Part shown: positions 35,219-43,932 of the stretch, one piece after another | Layout of the letters: each line of letters begins with the position of its first letter | Position numbering within the stretch: position 1 is the first letter of the stretch | Assembly (NCBI RefSeq): GCF_014636235.1 | Contig: NZ_BMDZ01000005.1 | Location: 62,001 to 126,000, forward strand | DNA from: Tistrella bauzanensis | Lineage (GTDB): Bacteria; Pseudomonadota; Alphaproteobacteria; Tistrellales; Tistrellaceae | Reading direction: 5' to 3' | Length of the DNA stretch: 64,000 bases | Position numbers and translations under genes: made by a program | Notes under the pieces: generated by a model | The model's database searches: none | Told to the model about the DNA's origin: nothing | Seen by the model: the letters and a program-made list of their open reading frames with translations, nothing else

Positions 35219-36199
35219 ATGGCCATTTCGCGCCTCGCCCGCCGGCTCGGCATGTTCGCCGGCGTCACCGCCATCATCGCCGCCACGGCGTTCACCGCCC
35301 CTGCCGTCCGCGCCGCCGACGAGGCCGTGCGCGTGGCCGCGGTTCTGCCCGGCAGCATCCGTGATCAGGCCTGGAATCAGAGCGCCTATGAAGGGCTGAT
35401 GAAGGCCAAGGAGACCATGGGCCTGGATGTCGCCTATGCCGAGGGCGTGGCGGAACCCGACCAGTTGTCGGCGATGCGCGATTTCGCGCGCCGCGGCTAT
35501 GGCGTGGTGATCGGCCATGGCGGTGAATTCCAGGATCCGGCCGAAAAGCTGGCCCGCCAGTTCAAGGACACGCTGTTCGTGGTGTCGTCGGGTGCCGAGG
35601 CCGGCGGCAATGTCGCCACGATCAATTTCGACTACACCCAGCTTGGTTACGTGCTGGGCTATATGGCGGCGAAACTCTCCACCAGCGGCACGATCGGCTG
35701 GCTGGGCGCCACCGAGATCAAGTTTTCGACCGAACTGGTCGATGGCTACACCAAGGGCGCCGAGGCCGGCCGGCCGGGCACCAGGGTGCTGGTGACCTAT
35801 ATGGGCGACTGGAACGATGTCGCGAAGGGCAAGGAAGCCGCCAGCGCCCAGATCTCGCAAGGCGCCGATGTGATCTTTCCGACCATGGACCTTGCCTCCA
35901 ACGGCGCGCTGACCGCCGCCAGGGAAGCCGGCATCAAGGCCTTCGGCATCTATTACGACGCCATTGTCGACTGGCCGGAAACCGTGGTGCAGTCGGTGAT
36001 CATGGATGTGAACGCGGCACTGGTGCACTTCCTGGAAGACGCCAAGGCCGGCAAGGCCGGCGGCAAGGCTTACGTCTATGGTCTGGACACGCCCGATGCC
36101 GCCCGTTTCGGCAGCTTCCATGCCGACGTGCCGGCCGAGGTGAAGGCCGAGGTCGACCAGTTGATCAGCGATCTGGCCAGCGGCAAGCGCAAGATCTGA
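35219..36199 (+). CDS. BMP-family (nucleoside-type) ABC transporter substrate-binding protein
   Basis: A 326-residue BMP/Med-type binding protein. Signal peptide residues 1-32, then VRVAAVLPGSIRDQAWNQSAYEGLM, which is typical of the family, and later YGVVIGHGGEFQDPAEKLARQ and VIFPTMDLASNGALTAAREA. Members bind purine or pyrimidine nucleosides or related compounds. The ATG at 35219 precedes the signal peptide. It is the first gene of a BMP-ATPase-permease-permease-rutR unit. Confidence 0.93.
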   Translation: MAISRLARRLGMFAGVTAIIAATAFTAPAVRAADEAVRVAAVLPGSIRDQAWNQSAYEGLMKAKETMGLDVAYAEGVAEPDQLSAMRDFARRGYGVVIGHGGEFQDPAEKLARQFKDTLFVVSSGAEAGGNVATINFDYTQLGYVLGYMAAKLSTSGTIGWLGATEIKFSTELVDGYTKGAEAGRPGTRVLVTYMGDWNDVAKGKEAASAQISQGADVIFPTMDLASNGALTAAREAGIKAFGIYYDAIVDWPETVVQSVIMDVNAALVHFLEDAKAGKAGGKAYVYGLDTPDAARFGSFHADVPAEVKAEVDQLISDLASGKRKI

Positions 36200-36254
36200 G
36201 CGGTATGGCCCGACAGCCGTAAGCCCCCTCCTCGACACAAGGACCAGACCGACC

Positions 36255-37823
36255 ATGCCGCGCCTGACGCTCGACGGCATCGCCAAAAACTTTGGTGGTG
36301 TTCCGGCCCTGGCCGACGTCACCCTGGATATCGCCCCCGGCACCGTCCATGCGGTGCTGGGGGAGAACGGCGCCGGCAAGTCGACGCTGATGAACATCCT
36401 GTCGGGGCTGTATCGCCCCGACGCGGGCACGGTGCGCCTGGATGGCCGGGTCGTGCCGCCGGGCGACCCGAAGCTGGCGCTGGATCATGGCTTCGGCATG
36501 ATCCACCAGCACCTCACGCTGGTCGACCGCTTCACCGGTGCCGAGAACATCGCGCTGGCGACCGGCGGCGGCGTGGGGACCGGCGTGATCGCCGCTGCCG
36601 CAGCCGGCCGGGCGCTGGCCCGCGATCTGGGCTTCTCGGTCGATCTGGACCGGCGGGTCGAAGAGATGCCCCCCGGCATGCGCCAGCGGGTCGAGATCCT
36701 GAAGGTGCTGGTGCGCGGCGCCACGATCGTGGTTCTGGATGAACCGACCAGCGTGCTGACGCCGGCCGAGGCGTCCAGCCTGATGGCGGCCTTGCGGCGA
36801 CTGGCGGCTGCCGGGCGCACGGTGCTGCTGGTCACGCACAAGCTGGCCGAGGTGTTTGCCGCCGCCGATGCGGTGACCGTGCTGCGCCGTGGCCGGCTGG
36901 TGGCGACGCTGCCGATCGCCGCCGTCGATGCCGACGGGCTGGCGGCCCTGATGGTCGGACCGGGTGAGGCGGCGATGCCGGCACCGGCGGCAGGGGCCGA
37001 GGTGATGCCGGCCCCCGCCGCCGGCCATGACAATGCGGTTCCCGTGCTGGAGGTGGCGGCGCTGGATGTCGACGACGACGCCGGCCGGCCGGCCGTGCGT
37101 GGCGTGTCGTTCCGCATCCATGAAGGCGAGGTGCTGGGCATCGCCGGCGTCGACGGCAATGGTCAGGCCGAGCTTGCCGAGGCCCTGGCTGGCTTGCGCC
37201 GGCCGCGCAGCGGCGACGTTCTGGTCGACGGGGTCACCGTGGAACCCGGCCGGCCGCGCCAGCGTCTGGCGCGCCACCGGGTCGCCTATGTGCCCCGCGA
37301 CCGCCACCATGCCGGGCTGGTGCTCGACATGGATGGCAGCCGCAACCTGATCCTGCGCGACGTGGACCGGCCACCCGTGCGGCGGCGCTTCGGCATCATC
37401 GACCGGGTGCTGGCCGCGGCACGCCTGACCCGCGCTGTGGCGGATTTCGATGTGCGCGGCGCGGTGAACGGCCCGGTCCGGGCCCTGTCGGGCGGCAATC
37501 AGCAGAAGCTGGTTCTGGCGCGGGAACTTGGCCATCAGCCCCGATTGCTGATCGCCGAACAGCCGACCAAGGGGCTGGACGTGGCCGCAACCGCCTTCGT
37601 TCAGCGCAAGGTTCTGGCCCTGACCGCGACGGGGGCCGCTGTCCTGTACATCTCGACCGAACTGGATGAACTGCGCATGGTCGCCGACCGGATCGCGGTG
37701 ATGAGCGGTGGCCGGATCACCGGCATCCTGTCGCGGGACGACGCCGATCTGCAAAGCCTGGGCCGGCTGATGGGCGGCATCGATCGCCCGTCCACCGACG
37801 ACACTGCCGGAGCGGCGGCATGA
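36255..37823 (+). CDS. ABC transporter ATP-binding protein, two ATPase domains (nucleoside/sugar type)
   Basis: A 522-residue tandem ATPase. The first domain has Walker A GENGAGKST and Walker B IVVLDEPTSVL with a signature-like PPGMRQRVEILKVL. The second has a degenerate Walker A GVDGNGQAEL, signature LSGGNQQKLVLAREL and IAEQPTKGLDV. This layout is that of NupA/YufO and ribose-type importers. An Ala/Pro-rich linker (about residues 238-260) joins the halves. The stop overlaps the permease start (ATGA). Confidence 0.94.
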   Translation: MPRLTLDGIAKNFGGVPALADVTLDIAPGTVHAVLGENGAGKSTLMNILSGLYRPDAGTVRLDGRVVPPGDPKLALDHGFGMIHQHLTLVDRFTGAENIALATGGGVGTGVIAAAAAGRALARDLGFSVDLDRRVEEMPPGMRQRVEILKVLVRGATIVVLDEPTSVLTPAEASSLMAALRRLAAAGRTVLLVTHKLAEVFAAADAVTVLRRGRLVATLPIAAVDADGLAALMVGPGEAAMPAPAAGAEVMPAPAAGHDNAVPVLEVAALDVDDDAGRPAVRGVSFRIHEGEVLGIAGVDGNGQAELAEALAGLRRPRSGDVLVDGVTVEPGRPRQRLARHRVAYVPRDRHHAGLVLDMDGSRNLILRDVDRPPVRRRFGIIDRVLAAARLTRAVADFDVRGAVNGPVRALSGGNQQKLVLARELGHQPRLLIAEQPTKGLDVAATAFVQRKVLALTATGAAVLYISTELDELRMVADRIAVMSGGRITGILSRDDADLQSLGRLMGGIDRPSTDDTAGAAA

Positions 37824-38941
37824 GCGTGGATCTGCGACGGCTCGCGGCCGGGCCGGCGGTGCCGGTCGGCGCGGTGGTTCTGGCACTGGCGGTGGGGGGC
37901 CTGCTGATCGCGGCCACCGGCGGTGACCCGATCGACCTGGGTGGCCAGATCGTCGATCGCGTGCTTCTGGATTACTGGGGCATCTCGGATCTGCTGGCGC
38001 GGATGGCGCCGCTGCTGCTGGCCGGCATCGCCGTCGCCATCCCCTTGCGCGCCGGGCTCTATAACGTCGGCGCCGAAGGCCAGATCTATATGGGTGGGCT
38101 GTTTGCCACCGTGGTTGCCCTGCGCATGCCCGACGATGCCAATGCCCTGCTGGCGATCACGGCCGCGACGCTGGCCGGTGCACTTGGCGGGGCGTTGTGG
38201 GCCGGTATTGCCGGCGTGCTGAAGGCACGGCGCGGCATCGACGAGGTGGTGACGACCCTGCTGATGAATTACGTGGCCCTGAACCTGATCAGCTATGCCG
38301 CCAGCGGCCCGTTGAAGGCGCCCGGCGCCCCCTATCCCTATTCGCCCGAGGTGCCCGACATCGTGCGCCTGCCACTGATGATGGCCGATACCGAAGCCCA
38401 TATCGGCCTGCTGGTCGGGCTGGCGGTGGCGGTGATCGCGCGCATCGCGCTGGCGCGCACCGCCTGGGGCTTCGGGGTCGAGGTGGCCGGCAAGGCGCCG
38501 GGTGCGGCGCATTATGCCGGCATCGCGGTCGGCCGTACCACCATCATCGCGTTTGCCCTGGGCGGGGCCGCTGCCGGGCTTGCCGGCGCCTTCGAGGTGA
38601 TCGGCCTGAAGCACCGGCTGTTCGCGGGCTTCGCCTCGGGCTATGGCTATGACGGATTGGTGGTGGCCTTCCTGGCCGGTGGCGATCCGGTGTGGTCGAT
38701 GGTGGCCGCCGCGTTCATGGCCTTGTTGCGCACCGCCGTGACCACTCTGAAAAGCGCCGGGCTGGATGCCACCGCCGTCACCATCGTTCAGGGCCTGATC
38801 GTGCTGTTCGCGGCATCCGGACTGGCGCTTCAGCGCCATGGCGCCTTCGACCGGCTGTTCGCCCGCACGCGACCCGCGCCCACGCAGCCCCCGGCTTCTG
38901 CCTCGGGAACGGCGTCTGCCTCGGGAACGGTGCAGCCATGA
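37820..38941 (+). CDS. ABC transporter permease 1 (nucleoside type)
   Basis: A 373-residue permease of the branched-chain/nucleoside BPD_transp_2 family. About nine membrane helices and the family landmark GLYNVGAEGQIYMGGLFAT are visible, plus RGIDEVVTTLLMNYVAL and GGDPVWSMVAAAFMALL. The C-terminus ends in a low-complexity tail with two copies of an 18-base repeat (encoding ASASGT) around 38897-38932. Coupled to both neighbours by stop/start overlaps. Confidence 0.92.
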   Translation: MSVDLRRLAAGPAVPVGAVVLALAVGGLLIAATGGDPIDLGGQIVDRVLLDYWGISDLLARMAPLLLAGIAVAIPLRAGLYNVGAEGQIYMGGLFATVVALRMPDDANALLAITAATLAGALGGALWAGIAGVLKARRGIDEVVTTLLMNYVALNLISYAASGPLKAPGAPYPYSPEVPDIVRLPLMMADTEAHIGLLVGLAVAVIARIALARTAWGFGVEVAGKAPGAAHYAGIAVGRTTIIAFALGGAAAGLAGAFEVIGLKHRLFAGFASGYGYDGLVVAFLAGGDPVWSMVAAAFMALLRTAVTTLKSAGLDATAVTIVQGLIVLFAASGLALQRHGAFDRLFARTRPAPTQPPASASGTASASGTVQP

Positions 38942-39882
38942 TCGACCTGTTCACCAACCCCACAGCCCTGGCCGATCTGTTCGCCACCATGCTCCGGCTG
39001 TCGGTGCCGCTGGTGTTCGCCGCCATCGGCGGTGTGTTCTCGGAACGCGCTGGTATGGTCAATATCAGCCTGGAAGGATCGATGATCCTGGGCGCCTTCG
39101 GCGCCTCATGGGGGGCGATCGCCGGCGGCTCGGCCGGGTTCGGCGTGGTGGCCGGCGCCCTGGCCGGCGGCCTGCTGGGGGCCGGGTTCGGCATCGCCAC
39201 GGTCTATGCCGGCGCAAACCAGATCGTCGCCGGCATCGGCGCCAATCTTCTGGGCCTGGGGGTCGCGGCCTTCCTGCACCGGCTGACCGCAACCGGCCGC
39301 GCGGCCGAAAACCGTGTGCCGGGATTTGCCGACATCACCATCCCGGGGCTCGCCGACATCCCGATCGTCGGCAAGGCGCTGTTCGCGACCGATCCCATGA
39401 CCTGGGCCGCCATTCTGGCGGTGCCGCTGGCAGCCCTGGTTCTGGCCCGCACCGGGCTTGGCCTCCGGCTGAAGGCGGTGGGCGAGAACCCGCGCGCGGC
39501 CGATGTCGCGGGCCTGTCGGTCAGGCTCTACCGGCTGGGCGCCGTCACCCTTTGCGGCATGCTGGCCGGGTTGGGCGGCGCTGTGCTGGTGCTGTCGCAG
39601 GTGTTTCTGTTCACCGAAGGCATGACCGCCGGCAAGGGTTTCATCGCGGTGGCGGCGGTCATTCTGGGGCGCTGGTCGCCGCTTGGCGCCGCGGCCGCCT
39701 GCCTGCTGTTCGGGCTGTCGGATGCGATCCAGTTGCGCCTGCAATTCGCCAACACCGATGTGCCGTACCAGTTGTTCGTGGTGCTGCCTTATCTCGCGGC
39801 CATCCTGACCCTGGTGGGCCTGGTCGGACGCAGCCGTGCGCCGCAGGCCTCAGGCCAGTTCTATCGACGGGAGAGCCGCTGA
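38938..39882 (+). CDS. ABC transporter permease 2 (nucleoside type)
   Basis: A 314-residue partner permease. Landmarks are FSERAGMVNISLEGSMILGA near residues 34-53, GANQIVAGIGANLLGLG, and GLRLKAVGENPRAADVAGLS, the ATPase-contact loop. It overlaps the end of permease 1 by 4 bases. With the BMP protein and the tandem ATPase it completes a NupABC/YufNOPQ-like importer. Confidence 0.93.
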   Translation: MIDLFTNPTALADLFATMLRLSVPLVFAAIGGVFSERAGMVNISLEGSMILGAFGASWGAIAGGSAGFGVVAGALAGGLLGAGFGIATVYAGANQIVAGIGANLLGLGVAAFLHRLTATGRAAENRVPGFADITIPGLADIPIVGKALFATDPMTWAAILAVPLAALVLARTGLGLRLKAVGENPRAADVAGLSVRLYRLGAVTLCGMLAGLGGAVLVLSQVFLFTEGMTAGKGFIAVAAVILGRWSPLGAAAACLLFGLSDAIQLRLQFANTDVPYQLFVVLPYLAAILTLVGLVGRSRAPQASGQFYRRESR

Positions 39883-39886
39883 GCCG

Positions 39887-40540
39887 ATGGAGGCCACCCG
39901 CACCCCAGCCCCGTCACCGCAGCCTCGCCGCCACCGGGCATCGGATGAACGCATCGATCGGATTCTGACCGCGGCGGTGGCGGTGTTCTCCCGCGTCGGG
40001 CTCGACGGCGCGCGGATCGAGGGCATCGCCCGCGAGGCCGGCATGTCCAAGACCAACCTGCTCTATTACTTCCCGACCAAGGAGCGGCTGTATACCGCTG
40101 CCCTCGACCGGGTGCTGAACCGCTGGCTGGAACCGCTGCGCGAGATCGATGCCGCCTGCGAGCCGCTGGCGGCGATCCGCGGCTATGTGCTTGAAAAGCT
40201 GGTGTGGTCCAGGCGTGATCCGGCGGCATCGCGGCTGTTCGCGATGGAGATGCTGCGCGGTGCGCCGCTGCTCCGGCCGATTCTGGACGGGGCGTTGAAG
40301 GATCTGGTCGACGACAAGGCCCGGGTGATCGACGCCTGGGTCGCCAGCGGCCGCATGGCGCCGGTCGACCCGCGGCACCTGATCTTCGCGATCTGGGCCA
40401 CCACCCAGCATTACGCCGATTTCGCGGTGCAGGTCGAAGCGGTGTCAGGCGGCGGCACGCTGGATGACCCGGCCTTTGCCGCCCGCACCGCCGACAACCT
40501 GACCCGGCTGCTGCTCGACGGGATCAGACCGCGGGGCTGA
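39887..40540 (+). CDS. rutR: TetR-family regulator RutR (pyrimidine-responsive type)
   Basis: A 217-residue repressor. The DNA-binding part RILTAAVAVFSRVGLDGARI...GMSKTNLLYYFPTKERLY and the ligand domain with KLVWSRRDPAASRLFAMEML, WASGRMAPVDPRHL and IWATTQHYADFAVQVEAV closely follow E. coli RutR, which senses uracil/thymine. The ATG at 39887 has GGGAGAG upstream and follows permease 2 by 4 bases, so it is part of the transporter operon. It probably binds the box at 35033-35048 and represses its own operon and the divergent oxygenase. Confidence 0.9.
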   Translation: MEATRTPAPSPQPRRHRASDERIDRILTAAVAVFSRVGLDGARIEGIAREAGMSKTNLLYYFPTKERLYTAALDRVLNRWLEPLREIDAACEPLAAIRGYVLEKLVWSRRDPAASRLFAMEMLRGAPLLRPILDGALKDLVDDKARVIDAWVASGRMAPVDPRHLIFAIWATTQHYADFAVQVEAVSGGGTLDDPAFAARTADNLTRLLLDGIRPRG

Positions 40541-41351
40541 TGGCACCCACCGCCCGGCGCAGCACCGCAAACACCGCCTCCGGGGTTTCGTGCAGCATCA
40601 TGTGGCCGGCCCCCTCGATCGCGGTCACCTCGGCATGGCGCAGGCCCTCGGCCAGAGCCCTGCCCTGTTTGGCGCGGGTCATCTTGTCGGCTTCGCCCAC
40701 CACCACGTCGACCGGCACCGACAAAGCCGCGGCAAGGTTGAGGGTGCTGCCAAAGCTGTCGCAGGCCGTGAGGTCGGCAAACAGCACCCCCGCCGGCGTG
40801 TCGGCACCATTGGCGCGTGCTTCCGCGCAATACGGCCCGTCAGGGATGCCATAGGACCACTTGTTCATCAGCCCCTGCGCCGCGGCCGGATCGGTGCGGG
40901 TCTGTTCGAGCAGGTCGGGATTGACCGCGATCTGATCGGCCGGCGCCAGCAGCACCAGCCGCTCGACCTGGATCTGGTCGTCGCCCGACAGCAGCAGGGC
41001 GGCTTCCATTGCGATCAGCGTGCCCATGCTGTGGCCTGCCAGCACACAGCGCCGCACACCGGCCGCCTTCAGCGCCGCCACGATCCAGGCGGCGCTGTCG
41101 CCGATCCGGATCAGAGGCTCGCCCTCGCTGCCCTGCCGGCCGGGCAGATCGAAGGCGATGATCGGCGACGGGATGCCGGCATGATCGAAGACCGGCCGCC
41201 AGAAGCGCCGATCCAGCCCGGCGCCGTGCAGCAGCACCAGAACCGGCCCCTCGCTGGCCGAGGGATCGCCCTGCACCCGCGCCGTGACGGGGTTGCCATT
41301 GACCATATAGACATGCGGGTCGGTGCCGGTCGTGGGGATATCGGTCGACAT
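40524..41351 (-). CDS. Alpha/beta hydrolase
   Basis: A 275-residue alpha/beta-hydrolase-fold enzyme. Oxyanion-hole motif [12 protein letters not shown], nucleophile elbow GHSMG, a candidate acid in VVVGEADKMT and the His of EGAGHMMLHE. The substrate is not evident. The ATG at 41351 is chosen (an in-frame ATG lies 8 codons upstream). Its 3' end overlaps the convergent rutR by 17 bp. It follows the 3-hydroxybutyrate dehydrogenase gene on the same strand with a 62-bp gap, so it may act in the same catabolic route. Confidence 0.9.
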   Translation of the reverse strand: MSTDIPTTGTDPHVYMVNGNPVTARVQGDPSASEGPVLVLLHGAGLDRRFWRPVFDHAGIPSPIIAFDLPGRQGSEGEPLIRIGDSAAWIVAALKAAGVRRCVLAGHSMGTLIAMEAALLLSGDDQIQVERLVLLAPADQIAVNPDLLEQTRTDPAAAQGLMNKWSYGIPDGPYCAEARANGADTPAGVLFADLTACDSFGSTLNLAAALSVPVDVVVGEADKMTRAKQGRALAEGLRHAEVTAIEGAGHMMLHETPEAVFAVLRRAVGAISPAV

Positions 41352-41413
41352 GGGATCGGGGGCTCCGGGGCTCATGGATCGGCGCGCGGCCGGTTTTCTG
41401 GGGGTGGGGTGGA

Positions 41414-42193
41414 TCAGCGGGCGGTCCAGGCGCCATCGACCGGCAGGCTGATGCCGGTGATGTTGTCGGCGGCCGGGCTGCACAGGAAAACCGCGACGCC
41501 ACCAAGCTGTTCCGGCGTGGTGAAGCGCAGCGTCGGCTGCTTTTCAGCCAGCAGGTCGCGGCTGGCTTCCTCGATGTCGATGCCGCCTTCCTTGGCCTTG
41601 GCCTCGATCTGGCGTTCCACCAGCGGCGTGCGCACCCAGCCCGGGCAGATGGCATTGCAGGTGACACCGCTTTCGGCGGTCTCAAGTGCCGCCACCTTGG
41701 TCAACCCGACGATGCCGTGCTTGGCTGCCACATAGGCCGACTTCTCGGCCGATGCGACCAGACCATGGGCGGAGGCGATGTTGAGGATCCGCCCCCAGCC
41801 CCTGGCCTTCATTCCCGGCAGCGCCAGCCGGCTGGTATGGAAGGCGGAGCTGAGATTGATCGCGATGATCCGGTCCCATTGGGCGACCGGGAAATCCTCG
41901 ATCTTGTCGACATGCTGGATGCCGGCATTGTTGACCAGAATATCGACACCCTTTGGCGCCGCATTCGCGAACAGCGCCTCGATCTGGTCGGCCTTGCTCA
42001 TATCGGCGCCGTCATAGACCACCGCGACGCCGCAGGTCCGGGCAATCTCGGCGACCAGGGCCTCGATTTCCGCCGCGTCGCCGAAGCCGTTCAGGATCAG
42101 GTCGCAGCCTTCCGCGGCCAGCGAGCGGGCAATCGCCAGGCCGATGCCACTGGTCGATCCCGTGACCAGGGCGGTCTTTCCCTTGAGCATCAT
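41414..42193 (-). CDS. bdhA: 3-hydroxybutyrate dehydrogenase (SDR family)
   Basis: A 259-residue short-chain dehydrogenase that interconverts 3-hydroxybutyrate and acetoacetate with NAD. Cofactor motif TGSTSGIGLAIA, NNAGIQH, the catalytic Ser-Tyr-Lys in IASAHGLVAS and SAYVAAKHG, and the characteristic CNAICPGWVRTPLVERQI with DLLAEKQPTLRFTTPEQLG and ITGISLPVDGAWTA. Likely in polyhydroxybutyrate/ketone-body use. Co-directional with the alpha/beta hydrolase gene. Confidence 0.95.
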   Translation of the reverse strand: MMLKGKTALVTGSTSGIGLAIARSLAAEGCDLILNGFGDAAEIEALVAEIARTCGVAVVYDGADMSKADQIEALFANAAPKGVDILVNNAGIQHVDKIEDFPVAQWDRIIAINLSSAFHTSRLALPGMKARGWGRILNIASAHGLVASAEKSAYVAAKHGIVGLTKVAALETAESGVTCNAICPGWVRTPLVERQIEAKAKEGGIDIEEASRDLLAEKQPTLRFTTPEQLGGVAVFLCSPAADNITGISLPVDGAWTAR

Positions 42194-42747
42194 GACGAAA
42201 CGGCTCCTTTGTGCTCGGACGGGGCGGCCCCGTCGACCGGATGCCCCCCTTGGGACGTGATGACCCTGTCATGCGGACCAGTGCTCCGCAGGGTGACGCG
42301 GCATCCGGCCGCGCCGCAGGCTCAACCCGTGCCGCAGTCTAGCGCTGCCCGCCCGGCCACGGCCAGCGTGAAGCAGCGTATCGCCTGCTGCGGCGCACGC
42401 CCTGCCCTGATGATGTGAGCATGCGCACAAATTCCAAATCATGTTTGAAATGTCTTTAGTGACGCGAATCTTATCCGAAGATTTCGCATAACGGGACCAA
42501 AACTATAATTGCCTTGCGCATGATACATCTTCGGTTAACCATCTTCAGCAATGGGGCCGGATAATGCGACGTCAGATCACATGTCGAGAAGATGCCCCAT
42601 TGAGCGGATGCCCGATCCACCGGCCACGATCCATCGGCCGATGTGGGACGGGCATGTCAGTGAACCGGGCGGTAGCAAGCGACCCGGACACGACAGGCGG
42701 AGCGCCGGGCCTTCCTCAGGTCCGGGCTCAGGGAGGAGATCCAGAGG
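42194..42747. other. Divergent intergenic region between bdhA and the cyclase-family gene
   Basis: About 550 bases with no supported gene. The block 42415-42545 is markedly AT-rich compared with the rest of the window and probably carries the promoters. GGGAGGAGATCCAGAGG-type purine-rich sequence just before 42748 supplies the Shine-Dalgarno of the downstream gene. No clear operator or repeat was recognised. Confidence 0.5.
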
Positions 42748-43716
42748 ATGACCGACCGGAACCACACCACCGTGCACCGCGGCCTGACCACAATGGTCGC
42801 GGCAGCCATGTCCTGCCTGATCGGCGGCGCAGCGCTTGCCGCCGACGACTGGACCAAGTCGAAATGGGGCCCGGACGACCAGATCGGCGCCGCCAACAAT
42901 CTCAACGCCGAAAAGGTGCTGGAAGCCTCGAAGCTGATCACCACCGGCAAGACCTACGCGCTTGGCATCGAGATCAACAGCCAGACCCCGGCCTATGCGC
43001 CCCGCAGCTTCAAGATCTATGTCGTCCAGCCCGGTCAGGTTCAGGGCGGCAGCCTGGGCAGCACCAAGACCACCTATAACGACGACATCATCGAAGGCTG
43101 GCTCGGCATCGGCAGCCAGATCGACGGGCTGGGCCATATCGGCATCGATGGCGTCTACTACAATGGCAACCACGCCAAGGACTTCGTCGACATGTCCGGC
43201 CTGAAGAAGCTGGGCATCGAGAAGGTACCGCCGATCACCACCCGCGGCGTCATGCTCGACATGGCGGCCCATTACGGCACCGATGTCGTCAAGGAAGGCA
43301 CCGCCTTCAACAAGGCCGAGATCGAGGCGGTGGCGCAGAAGCAGGGCGTCGAGATCCGCAAGGGCGACGTGGTGCTGTTCAACACCGGCTGGATCAGCCT
43401 GATCGGCAAGGACGACAAACGGTTCGGATCAGTCGAACCCGGCCTTGGCGTTGAAGGTGCCCGCTATCTGGCCGAAAAGGGCGTGGTGGCGGTGGGCGCC
43501 GATAGCTGGGCGCTGGAGGTGATCCCCTTCGAGCCGGGCACCGGCGTGTTCGAGGTGCACCAGGTTCTGCTGGCGCAGAACGGCATCTATATCCTTGAGA
43601 ACATGAACACGGCCGAACTCGCCGAGGACAAGGCCTACGAGTTCATGTTCGTGCTGGGCCAGCCCCGTTATACCGGCGCCGTCCAGGCGATCATCAATCC
43701 TGTCGCCATCCGCTGA
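42748..43716 (+). CDS. Secreted cyclase-family metal-dependent hydrolase
   Basis: A 322-residue member of the cyclase/kynurenine-formamidase-like family (PF04199 type). The N-terminus carries a signal peptide (TMVAAAMSCLIGGAALAADD), so it acts in the periplasm, unlike most members. Metal motif region SQIDGLGHIGIDGVYYNGNH resembles the family HxGTHxDxPxH block with an altered spacing. GDVVLFNTGW and GADSWALEVIPFE are typical. The substrate is unknown. The AT-rich upstream region suggests its own promoter. Confidence 0.88.
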   Translation: MTDRNHTTVHRGLTTMVAAAMSCLIGGAALAADDWTKSKWGPDDQIGAANNLNAEKVLEASKLITTGKTYALGIEINSQTPAYAPRSFKIYVVQPGQVQGGSLGSTKTTYNDDIIEGWLGIGSQIDGLGHIGIDGVYYNGNHAKDFVDMSGLKKLGIEKVPPITTRGVMLDMAAHYGTDVVKEGTAFNKAEIEAVAQKQGVEIRKGDVVLFNTGWISLIGKDDKRFGSVEPGLGVEGARYLAEKGVVAVGADSWALEVIPFEPGTGVFEVHQVLLAQNGIYILENMNTAELAEDKAYEFMFVLGQPRYTGAVQAIINPVAIR

Positions 43717-43932
43717 CGGGGCCGGCCTTGACTTGAGAACAGGCCTTGCCGTCCGGTGATGGCAGCACGCGGGACGGCAGATCCGGCACGGGCGGGCACT
43801 CTTCCAGTTCCCGGCCCGTCCGTGCCCGCCTTGGGGACGGCGCAATCGGCGACCCGGCGCCGTCCTCTCTGTCGGCCCGGTCGGCCCGGCCCGGTCGGGT
43901 CAGACCGGCCGCAGTTCGGACGTACCGGCTGA

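Noticed and set aside
40524..41351. RutD of the pyrimidine Rut pathway, given its position beside rutR
   Set aside because: It is an ordinary alpha/beta hydrolase on the opposite strand and next to bdhA; no other rut genes are present.
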